The position numbers and the translations under genes are program-made. DNA of 64,000 nucleotides from assembly GCA_963821095.1 (NCBI GenBank), contig CAWGCJ010000012.1, positions 43,907-107,906 on the forward strand. Direction: 5' to 3'. This DNA comes from CAVPHV01 sp963821095. Lineage in GTDB: Bacteria > Actinomycetota > Acidimicrobiia > Spongiisociales > UBA5794. Within the stretch, counting starts at the first letter, position 1. Each line of letters begins with the position of its first letter. The notes below the pieces were generated by a model. That model searched no databases, was not told the DNA's origin, and worked only from the letters and a program-made list of their open reading frames with translations. This document shows positions 26,122 through 33,382 of this stretch, in pieces.

Positions 26122-27258
26122 TCATGACCATCCGATCCCGCGGATGACCAGGCTGTTGGCGAGCGTGGTGCCGCCGACGTGGTCAAAGAACCGGTGGCCC
26201 TCGGCGCTGAGCGTTTTGTAGGCCTGGACTGCCACGTTCATCTGCGCCTTCTCCGACGCGCAGATGAACGCATCGACACGGTCATACGCACCGGTGGCGA
26301 AGTAGTTGGAGCACCCGCACCAGTTCATGCAGTACTCACGGATCCCGCAGGCTGCGCAAACTGGCTTGGTGGCCTCGGACGCGACCGGCGGGCACGCCTT
26401 CGCTCCCGGTCGGATGCCGGTGAAGACGTCGCCGATGCTGTGGCCGTTGAGGCCGTCACCTACCAATCGTTCGCACGGGTAGATCCGGCCCTCGGGGGTG
26501 AAGGCGAACTCGCCGCGCCCCATACGGCAGCGTTCCAGGGGGCGGTAGCCGCCGCGTAGCAGGACCGCGATCTTCCCGTCGATGGGACTGAGGTAGTGGG
26601 GATCGCCGCGGCGGTATGCATCGACGTAGAACGCGGCGACCGCCTCGTATACAGAAGGGAGGCGTTCGAGGTCATCCGGCGTCCACGTTGCGCTGAAGTC
26701 GGGGTTGAGATAGATCTGGCGGACGCCGAGTTGAGAGAGGTACGCCACTGTGTCGGGGAGCACCTCGAACGTTGCCGGTCCGTACACGGCGTTGACCATG
26801 ACACCGCCGAGCCACTCGATGGCGCGACCGATGGTGCGTTCGACCGTCGCGGAGCTGCCCCGCCCGGAGTGGAACACTCGGTAGCGGTCCTGTACCTCGG
26901 GAGGGCCGTCGCAGCTGATACCGAGCCCTACATCATGGGTCGTGAGGTACCGTGCGATCTGGCGCGACAGGATGGTGCCGTTCGAGACGACGGTGCAAAG
27001 GGTGCGTTCCGGCCGGTAGTCCGCGTGGTGGTGGATCCGATTGACGATGTCGGTCAGGAGGTCGAACTCAAGGAGTGGTTCGCCGCCGAAGAGACCGATC
27101 TCGATACGCTCGTCGGCTGGCGTGTGATGGAACGCAAAGTCGATGACCCGTTCTGCGACGTCGCTCGTCATCCGCGATGGGCGCTGCCGGATGTAGCAGT
27201 ACGAGCACGCGAGGTTGCACCGTTGGGTGAGGAGCAGCGTGTACTTCACTCGGACCAC
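26122..27258 (-). CDS. Radical SAM/SPASM enzyme, probable peptide or protein maturase
   Basis: This is a 378-aa enzyme. Residues ~8-25 carry the radical SAM cluster motif C-x3-C-x2-C (QRCNLACSYCY). IGLFGGEPLLEF (the GGE motif) and TVVSNGT follow. The C-terminus is a SPASM domain with CRMGRGEFAFTPEGRIYPCE, then VCAACGIREYCMNWCGCSNY and a last Cys in FICASEK, enough cysteines for auxiliary clusters. SPASM enzymes typically install thioether, C-C or epimer modifications on ribosomal peptides or activate enzymes. It is the first gene of the operon. GTG 27258 is used; a second GTG at 27249 (giving KYTLLLTQRCN) has better spacing from the GGAAGGGG site and may be the true start. Confidence 0.88.
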   Translation of the reverse strand: MVRVKYTLLLTQRCNLACSYCYIRQRPSRMTSDVAERVIDFAFHHTPADERIEIGLFGGEPLLEFDLLTDIVNRIHHHADYRPERTLCTVVSNGTILSRQIARYLTTHDVGLGISCDGPPEVQDRYRVFHSGRGSSATVERTIGRAIEWLGGVMVNAVYGPATFEVLPDTVAYLSQLGVRQIYLNPDFSATWTPDDLERLPSVYEAVAAFYVDAYRRGDPHYLSPIDGKIAVLLRGGYRPLERCRMGRGEFAFTPEGRIYPCERLVGDGLNGHSIGDVFTGIRPGAKACPPVASEATKPVCAACGIREYCMNWCGCSNYFATGAYDRVDAFICASEKAQMNVAVQAYKTLSAEGHRFFDHVGGTTLANSLVIRGIGWS

Positions 27259-27309
27259 ACCCCTTCCGGTGCCGCAGCACGCGCCACCTTTTATTGTGTG
27301 CGACGATCG

Positions 27310-27525
27310 TCCCGGCGTCTAGAGGCAAACGGCGACGGGATCCGCAACCCGCCAGAGCATCCTCGACGCCGCCCGCTCCACCGTCTGGTACCTCTGCCAG
27401 GGTGGCCGGGTGATCTGACCGACCCCGACGCCCTTGCCGCCGCCATTCTCCGCCACAACCGCTCCGAGGCGTACCTGGCTGCGTGCCCGCCAAAGCCCAG
27501 GAATACATGATGCTGATGTTCGCCG
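27310..27525 (+). pseudogene. Relic of a lytic transglycosylase C-terminus
   Basis: Two frames give SILDAARSTVWYLCQGG and then DLTDPDALAAAILRHNRSEA, an order like the end of SLT-type transglycosylases of actinobacterial conjugative elements (A-x-x-YLC-x-G-G, then A-I-x-x-YN-x-S-x-x-Y). It is interrupted by at least one frameshift and its front is missing. Confidence 0.35.
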
Positions 27526-27777
27526 GCATCGCAGATGCATCAGACCTCATCGCCCGCCCCAACTTCGCGGCATCCGCCGCGGCCATCGCTGGCCTCAAGA
27601 CTGGGCTGGTCGACCTCCGGCTCGTCTTCATCCCCCAACGCCCTCTGACATCGCCGCCATCTGTTGGTGGTGTCAGCCAGCGGCGCTGTCCAACGACGAG
27701 CGTGTCAGTTGCCCATTGCACGGTATGGAACCGCTCGAGCATTGCCTCCGTTCGCCGACACGCTCCTCGGTGAAGCC

Positions 27778-28415
27778 ATGACCGCGAGGCGCTTGGCGGG
27801 GCCGCGGATGCGTCTAGTCCTGATCGGTGCGGCAGGCCTGCTGACACTCATCTGGGTGCTGGCGCCGCTGGTGAAGGGCACTGGTCCGGACAAGCCGGTG
27901 GCGCCGGGTCCTCCCGGCGACGGCTCGTGGCTTCCACCGGAAGGGGGCGCAATGAACCGTGACGCCTCCGCAATATCGATCGAGGGCGTGCCGTCACCGG
28001 CATCGCCGGCGACGTCGGGAACACTTCAAACGGGCGTAGAGTTGGCAGCCACGCCAGCCGATGCGGCCATTACGGCTGTGGGAGAATACGGAGGGGAAGC
28101 AGCTGCGCACGTTCATTCCGAGGAAGAGCCCGCCGACCACCCTGTGTGGTCGGCGATCCCGGAGTCCACACCGGCGGAGGTGCTCGAGGCGTTGGCGGTG
28201 GCGGTTGCGGCCCAGGAACGGTCGCCGGCGGCGACTCGAAAACGCCCTCCTCCCGGACCCGGAGTTCGACACCAACTCAGAGGCAGTGATCCGCTTCGCT
28301 GCGCAGATGGGCCGGGTACGACGGGCGTCGGGTCTACTCCACCAGGCGGATGCGAACTCGACCCGACTGTGGTTCCGATCGGTAGGGACGGCCAGTTCCT
28401 CACCTCGATCGTGGT
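27778..28415 (+). pseudogene. Single-pass membrane protein relic of a conjugative element
   Basis: ATG 27778 starts MTARRLAGPRMRLVLIGAAG with one membrane helix (LVLIGAAGLLTLIWVLAPLV), then a Pro/Gly-rich linker and an Ala-rich helical domain up to AVAAQERSPAATR. Near 28230 the reading frame changes and the coherent sequence becomes LENALLPDPEFDTNSEAVIR and FAAQMGRVRRASGLLHQADA. The combination of a short membrane anchor and a soluble domain resembles accessory proteins of actinobacterial ICE transfer regions, but I cannot name it. The frameshift makes it non-functional as read. Confidence 0.4.
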
Positions 28416-28417
28416 TC

Positions 28418-28574
28418 GTGGACGGTCAACGACCCCAGCTCGCGTGGTGTCCGTCAGTTGTCCGTCAGACAACCCAAAACGACCAAATACGACCAGACTT
28501 GACGACAGGCCAAATCCCTTGTCCCGTATGGGTGTCTTGCCAATCGGCCAGTGATCTCAAGACCCTTGATCCGC
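28418..28574. repeat. Conserved right-end block of island B
   Basis: Near-identical partner of 12828-12985. Here it is followed within a few bases by the attachment repeat, which shows the original, uninterrupted arrangement. Confidence 0.7.
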
Positions 28575-28578
28575 CCCC

Positions 28579-28620
28579 ACAAGGCAGAGGTCACTGGTTC
28601 GAGTCCAGTAACGCCCACCA
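28579..28620 (+). repeat. Right attachment repeat of the island array
   Basis: These 42 bases are identical to 2363-2404 of tRNA-Val. They mark the right boundary with chromosomal DNA. Confidence 0.88.
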
Positions 28621-28724
28621 ACCTTTGTCGATTACGCAACGGACCCAGAAGGATGCGACTGCTGTCTTCGTGACGTGTGCGACGCCATTCCTCCGCACGA
28701 GTAGCTGTGATTCGTATGTTGCCG

Positions 28725-29648
28725 TCAACCCCCAAGAACGTCGAGCGGCATATGCATCGAAACGATCCAGTTGGGCTCATCAACGACCTCGCTGATGTGA
28801 AGGTCTCCGGCAATGCTGCAGACGATATAGGCGTCGCTGCGATTGAGCCCAAACTCGGCGACTAGCCAATCGATCATGTAGCGGGTGGCTCGCTGGGCAT
28901 TGTCAAACAGGTCCGGTCCGTGTGCCGTCATGATGTGTACCGGACCATCAGGCGCCCTCCGGGGTGAAGGTCGTCGGATTTGTACCTCCCGGACGTCGAG
29001 ATCTCGCCTGACATCGAAGCGGGCAGTCACGGTCATCGGCGATTCGATCCCCGTACCGCATACTTCGCCGTCGCCCTGAGCGGCGTGGCAATCACCGATC
29101 GAAAACAGCGCCTGTGGAACCAATATCGGAAGCCACGCCGTCGCACCGGCGACTAGGTCTTTTGTGTCGATGTTGCCGGTGTTCTCCCTAGGGGGAAACG
29201 TGTCGAGCCGCCCGGGTTCGTACGGAGCGACCCCGATGACACCGGGAAAGGGTGCTGCAGGGACTGTGATGTCGCCGACGGGATATCGGCATTTGGAGCC
29301 ATCGAGTTCCCAGTGTCGGATGAATGGCGTCTCGAATTCATCGGCGAGCAGTCCGAAATGAGGTATGTGGCCGCTCCAGCCCCATCCCTTGTGCTGGATG
29401 TCGAGGATCTCCACCTGCAGTACGTCCCCAGGTTCGGCGCCTCGCACTGCGATCGATCCGGTTAGGGCGTGGGCAAGCGATGGGTCGGCGTTGCCGAAGT
29501 CGTCATTGTTCCAGGTGGGCTTGACCTGTCCGATGGGCTCTGCACACTCAATGGTGACCGTGTCTCCCGGATCGATTGTCAGCCGGGGGTGCACGCTGTT
29601 ATCCCAGAATGGCTGTGGAATCGAATCGTCGAGATAGAAGTCTGCCAT
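28725..29648 (-). CDS. Acetamidase/formamidase family amidohydrolase
   Basis: ATG 29648 follows GGAGGGAATCC and gives 307 aa; the longer upstream frame is low-complexity. Family features include HPRLTIDPGDTVTIECAEP near the N-terminus, HALTGSIAVRGAEPGDVLQV, NTGNIDTKDL, FSIGDCHAAQGDGEVCGTGI and the C-terminal DWLVAEFGLNRSDAYIVCSI. These are hallmarks of FmdA/AmdA enzymes, which hydrolyse formamide or acetamide to ammonia and the acid, usually as metal-dependent cytoplasmic trimers. The ~300-aa length is typical of the shorter branch. It is the first gene outside the islands, transcribed toward the right attachment repeat. It looks intact. Confidence 0.88.
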   Translation of the reverse strand: MADFYLDDSIPQPFWDNSVHPRLTIDPGDTVTIECAEPIGQVKPTWNNDDFGNADPSLAHALTGSIAVRGAEPGDVLQVEILDIQHKGWGWSGHIPHFGLLADEFETPFIRHWELDGSKCRYPVGDITVPAAPFPGVIGVAPYEPGRLDTFPPRENTGNIDTKDLVAGATAWLPILVPQALFSIGDCHAAQGDGEVCGTGIESPMTVTARFDVRRDLDVREVQIRRPSPRRAPDGPVHIMTAHGPDLFDNAQRATRYMIDWLVAEFGLNRSDAYIVCSIAGDLHISEVVDEPNWIVSMHMPLDVLGG

Positions 29649-29699
29649 GGATTCCCTCCGCCTTGTTGCCGGCGCAATCCTAGGAAGGTGTGGCGGTGG

Positions 29700-30062
29700 C
29701 CTGCAGTTACGTCCACATTCGTGGTGGATGACGGGAGCGGCTGCACAAGCAGCTCGAGACCGGCGAGAACGACTTGTTGCACGAGAGGTGCGCAGCTTTG
29801 CTGAGGGGCTGATGGGCGCCGAGGCCGCTGTGGTGTGCGGCGCCGGGTATGGGGAACGATCACCGGAACGGATGAACCGCCGCAACGGGTATCGGACCCG
29901 CCGCTGGGACACCCGGGTCGGGTCGATAGATCCCAAGGCCCCGAAACTGCGGGAGGGTTCGCACTTCCGTGACTGGCTGCTCGATGCCCGTACCCGTTCG
30001 GAGCGAGCCTTCGTCTAAGTCGTGGCTGAAGCGTATGTGCCGGGGTCGTTCGGCTCTATGAG
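29700..30062 (+). pseudogene. IS256-family transposase relic
   Basis: Terminal-repeat-like AGTTACGTCCACATTCGTGG at 29705 is followed by a coherent frame: EVRSFAEGLMGAEAAVVCGA, GYGERSPERMNRRNGYRTRR, VGSIDPKAPKLREGSHFRDW, LLDARTRSERAFV, then in-frame TAA (30016-30018) and VVAEAYV. This is the N-terminal part of a Mutator/IS256 transposase. It lacks the first codons, has a nonsense codon and is truncated before the DDE core. The left end of a related copy remains at 9243-9419. Confidence 0.8.
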
Positions 30063-30144
30063 TGGCGTGGTCCTCGTGGTAATTGGAAATCATGGGGATG
30101 CCCACAACACGGTGGGGGACCTCATGGCTGGGGAGGGTTGGATC

Positions 30145-30999
30145 ATGGGTGGCCGTATCAACTGGAAACAAGTTCGAACGTTGATTGCTGCTGGCGCAGT
30201 GGGGGCGGTGATTGTGTCAGTTGTGCCGGCGGCGGCAGCCGTAGGCGACGCTTTGATTCTGGGGGAGCAGAACACGGCGAACGCCGCGACCTTCCTCAAA
30301 GGATCTGCTGCAGAGAACCTGGTGATCACCAACACCAACGCTGACGGTGTCGCACTCGATCTCGTAGTCGAGCCGGGGAATCCACCGATGGCGGTCAATT
30401 CGAGCGGGAAAGTCAAGATGCTCAATGCCGACAAGCTGGATGGCAAGTCGTCGAAGAGCTTCCTGCAGAAGTGGCAGGGTCCTCGGGCTGCGTTCGTGGC
30501 GAAGAACAACCTGCCCGACGGGAATGACACCAAGCCAACGACGCTGCTGAGCGCCACTATCAAGGCCCCAGCGGCGGGGGTACTGCAGATCAGTGCAACG
30601 GGCGACGCGGCTGTCCGTTACTACAACTCGTGGAGCGGATTCTCGTGCTGGATAGCCGTCGATGGTGGGAAGCTCAAGGGCTCCGAGAGCTACATCTTGC
30701 TGGGGCTTGGTGACGATGTTGCGAACACCTGGGAGACGCAGAACGCAGAAGAGAATTGTGTCTCGGTAGCGGCGGCCACCGTCGCAAAGGGCACCCATAC
30801 GGTGAACTTCCGCACCAGTGCAACGGCGTCTTGGACGCAGTTCGCCGCCGGTACGCTGAGTGTCTTGTGGGTTCCGTTTGACGGTACGGGTGCTGTGCCC
30901 CAGGAGATCACAGGCCTGGATTCGCCTGATGTCGGGTCTGCGCCTGGCGTGCACGGCTCGGAAGGCCGATCCCTGCAGTTGCTGGAGGAGTATCGCTGA
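30145..30999 (+). CDS. Secreted protein of unknown function
   Basis: ATG 30145 has GGGAGGG 7 bases before it. The 284-aa product opens with a Sec-type signal peptide (NWKQVRTLIAAGAVGAVIVS, then VVPAAAAVGDALILGEQNTA). A segment GEQNTANAATFLKG...NADKLDGKSSKSFLQ follows, a pattern common in actinobacterial extracellular proteins with beta-helical, tail-fibre-like starts. A C-terminal beta-sandwich-like domain (LLSATIKAPAAGVLQISATG) with two Cys completes it. It is probably exported and free or cell-wall associated. Function unknown. Confidence 0.75.
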   Translation: MGGRINWKQVRTLIAAGAVGAVIVSVVPAAAAVGDALILGEQNTANAATFLKGSAAENLVITNTNADGVALDLVVEPGNPPMAVNSSGKVKMLNADKLDGKSSKSFLQKWQGPRAAFVAKNNLPDGNDTKPTTLLSATIKAPAAGVLQISATGDAAVRYYNSWSGFSCWIAVDGGKLKGSESYILLGLGDDVANTWETQNAEENCVSVAAATVAKGTHTVNFRTSATASWTQFAAGTLSVLWVPFDGTGAVPQEITGLDSPDVGSAPGVHGSEGRSLQLLEEYR

Positions 31000-31035
31000 G
31001 GCCCACAACTAGCCGCCGCAATCGATCACCCCATT

Positions 31036-31347
31036 GTGCTGACAATGACCTTGTCGTACGAGAGTCTTGGCTCCGACGGCAATTACGTCTCAGCCGAGAA
31101 CGCAGCGGTAAGCCGACGAAACGCCTCTTCCGTGCAGATCAGCCCCCGCCCCAAGTCCATCTGGGAACGGCTCGCAGATTTCTTTGACAGCCCGACAGTG
31201 AAGTGGCTGCTGTCAGCAACTGGCGGTATTGCACTTCTAGGGCTCGCATACGGCCAGGCAAAGGGGCGGCTGAACATGCGACAAGACGAGCGCGATGCGG
31301 CCCAAGCAAGGCGGAGCGAGCTGCTACGACAAGGTCCGCAGCGTTGA
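31036..31347 (+). CDS. Possible small single-helix membrane protein
   Basis: A 103-aa frame with one clear membrane helix (TVKWLLSATGGIALLGLAYG) and a basic, helical C-terminus. The ribosome site is poor, and ATG 31036 and 31045 are both possible starts. No family recognised. Confidence 0.35.
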   Translation: MLTMTLSYESLGSDGNYVSAENAAVSRRNASSVQISPRPKSIWERLADFFDSPTVKWLLSATGGIALLGLAYGQAKGRLNMRQDERDAAQARRSELLRQGPQR

Positions 31348-31741
31348 CGAGCGGCGGTGAGATGTCTGGGGCAGCCTCACTGAGTGCAAGGGGCGGGGCG
31401 CCGAAGGCTGGGCGCCGCGCCTCAAGCCGCCATCTTTGAGTACCTTGGGATCTTCCACATCCGGCAACGCCGGCGCTCGTCACTCAACATGCTCACGCCG
31501 ACCGAGTTCGAGCTCCATCACGCCAGCATCATCGCCCGAGATCAAGCAAGCTGACCGCGTGAAACACAGGGCACACCAACAGTCTCTGGATCTCCTCCTT
31601 GTGGCGGGTTGGGGGAGGCGACAATGGGTGTTCCGATGGCCTGCTGAGGACGCGCCGGGCGTCACGAGCCGGGGGCAACGGCACGGGCGAGTTAGGGCGC
31701 TGCCACGTGGTCAGTGAGTCGACTGATAAGTTGGGTGGACT
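31348..31741. other. Intergenic, nothing recognised
   Basis: Only short frames in all phases. It presumably holds the promoter of the acetyltransferase gene that starts at 31742, but I see no clear element. Confidence 0.4.
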
Positions 31742-32386
31742 ATGCGTGAGATTGATGTCGAGTCGTGGGCGCGGCGGGAACACTTCGAGACGTTCCGCTC
31801 TTTCCACTACCCGCACTTCACCATGTGCGCCGAAGTTGATGTAACCGGGCTGTTGGCAGCCGTGGAACAAAGCGGCGTCTCGGTGACTGCTGCGATTGTG
31901 TACGTATTGACGCGATCTGCCAACGACACCCCTGAGTTCCGGCAGCGAATCCGCGGAGACACCGTCGTCGAGCACACCCGGGTTCATCCGTCAACGACGA
32001 TCCTCATTGACGACGACCTCTTCAGCTTCTGCACCCTTGACTACGACGGAGACTTCGCGGCCTTCGCCGCCCACGTCCAGGAACGCATCGCCCATGTCAA
32101 GGAGTCGCCAACGTTGGCGGAAGTGCCGGGACGAGACGACCTGCTCTACATGACCGCGATCCCGTGGGTCTCCTTCACGAGTTTCTCGCATCCCATCCCG
32201 TCGCTTCCTGCCGACTCCGTTCCCCGACTCGCTTGGGGGAAGTTCCACCAGAACGGGGACCAGGTTCAGATGCCACTGAGCGTCCAAGGCCACCACGCTC
32301 TCATCGACGGACTCCACATCGCCCGCTACTACGCCGCAGTCAACGCCTACCTACAAGACCCCGAAGGCACTCTCGGTGAGCCATAG
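31742..32386 (+). CDS. Chloramphenicol acetyltransferase-like protein
   Basis: This is a 214-aa protein, typical CAT length (~210-220). The catalytic motif QGHHALIDGLHIARYY near residues 187-202 matches the H-H-x-x-x-D-G-x-H signature of CAT-type O-acetyltransferases, which move acetyl from acetyl-CoA to a hydroxyl group. The N-terminus (ESWARREHFETFRSFHYPHF) and the central SFTSFSHPI also fit the fold. It could inactivate chloramphenicol or act on another alcohol; family membership does not prove resistance. It stands alone, convergent with the next gene, and lies outside the islands. Confidence 0.88.
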   Translation: MREIDVESWARREHFETFRSFHYPHFTMCAEVDVTGLLAAVEQSGVSVTAAIVYVLTRSANDTPEFRQRIRGDTVVEHTRVHPSTTILIDDDLFSFCTLDYDGDFAAFAAHVQERIAHVKESPTLAEVPGRDDLLYMTAIPWVSFTSFSHPIPSLPADSVPRLAWGKFHQNGDQVQMPLSVQGHHALIDGLHIARYYAAVNAYLQDPEGTLGEP

Positions 32387-32442
32387 GCGCCCCACCCAAC
32401 GCCGAACCGCCGAGCAACGGTGCCCGCACCATGGCTCTCACT

Positions 32443-33189
32443 CTAAGGTCGTCGAGGCTGTCGCCGTCGGCCGGCCGACCATACGCCGAGACCCAGCCCG
32501 GCACTCGCCAAGAGCGCAACTTGCAGCCGCGCCACCCGCCGCCGGAGGCGCTCGAGCTGGCGGGCCACGGGTTCGATGCTGTGCATGTCGACCATGCGGC
32601 GCACGCTGTTGTTGATGTCGGAGTTCGTGATGTGATCTGGGCTCGATAGCTCGATTGCCGCCAGAATCAAACGAGAGTCGAGGCACGACGGACAGGGATG
32701 GACGTCGTCTGCTGCGGCTTCCTTGGCCGGGTCGGTTGGCGGCTCAATTGAGAGGCCGACCTGGGGAATCTCGCGAACTCGACCGACCTCGAGGCTGTCG
32801 TGGGCGCCGCAATCCAACGCTGGAGTCGGGCCGACCTCGACCTCCCCGTATGCCAACGTGACATAGGCCCGTGCAACCGGAGCGCGCTCTCGCATCCACT
32901 TGGACGGATCGACGGCGATGGGTTCAACGACGAAGATTTCCCGCCCGCAGCAGTCGATTGCCAGACCCGGCTGAACCACCACGGTTGCTGAGGCAGGTCG
33001 GCTCGACTCGACAGCAAGTCCACAGACCGTGCCATATCCGTGGAGGTTGCGGTTGTGGGCACGTTGCTTGGCAAGGTGGTAGTCCTGCTCGGCCGTGAGG
33101 TCAGCCTCCGTCAACAGTTGGCCCGCGAAGTACCGGTTCCGTTCGAGCGGCTCTTCGGTCGGGCACGGGATCGGATGGGTACTTGGCAC
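32443..33189 (-). CDS. Tail/baseplate-associated-like protein
   Basis: GTG 33189 has GGGAGG five bases upstream and gives 248 aa. The N-terminus ERNRYFAGQLLTEADLTAEQ, DYHLAKQRAHNRNLHGYGTV and CGLAVE is a pattern I associate with proteins encoded beside contractile-tail (phage or extracellular injection) baseplate genes. A Cys-containing region (IDCCGREIFVVEP, later HPCPSCLDSRL) and a C-terminal Arg-rich helix with a hydrophobic end follow. No other tail genes are present nearby, so it is either an orphan or has another role. The start choice is good; the function is only suggestive. Confidence 0.6.
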   Translation of the reverse strand: MPSTHPIPCPTEEPLERNRYFAGQLLTEADLTAEQDYHLAKQRAHNRNLHGYGTVCGLAVESSRPASATVVVQPGLAIDCCGREIFVVEPIAVDPSKWMRERAPVARAYVTLAYGEVEVGPTPALDCGAHDSLEVGRVREIPQVGLSIEPPTDPAKEAAADDVHPCPSCLDSRLILAAIELSSPDHITNSDINNSVRRMVDMHSIEPVARQLERLRRRVARLQVALLASAGLGLGVWSAGRRRQPRRP

Positions 33190-33382
33190 GATGTCCTCCC
33201 TGTTTCGCAGTGAAGGTAGATGACGGCGCGACACGTTGGTGCGCCTGTTTCCATCAGAGCCCTCGTCGCGCGAGCCGAAAAGGGGCGGAAGTCCGTTCGT
33301 CGAGATCGTGTGGGACCTCTGAGCGCCGGAAGTCGAGCCTTTGGTCGCCGAGAGTCGATCAGTTCAGCCGGACGGCAGGGAT

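Noticed and set aside
28725..29936. Longer 403-aa start for the formamidase
   Set aside because: The extra 96 residues are low-complexity and read through the IS256 relic on the other strand. ATG 29648 has a good ribosome site.
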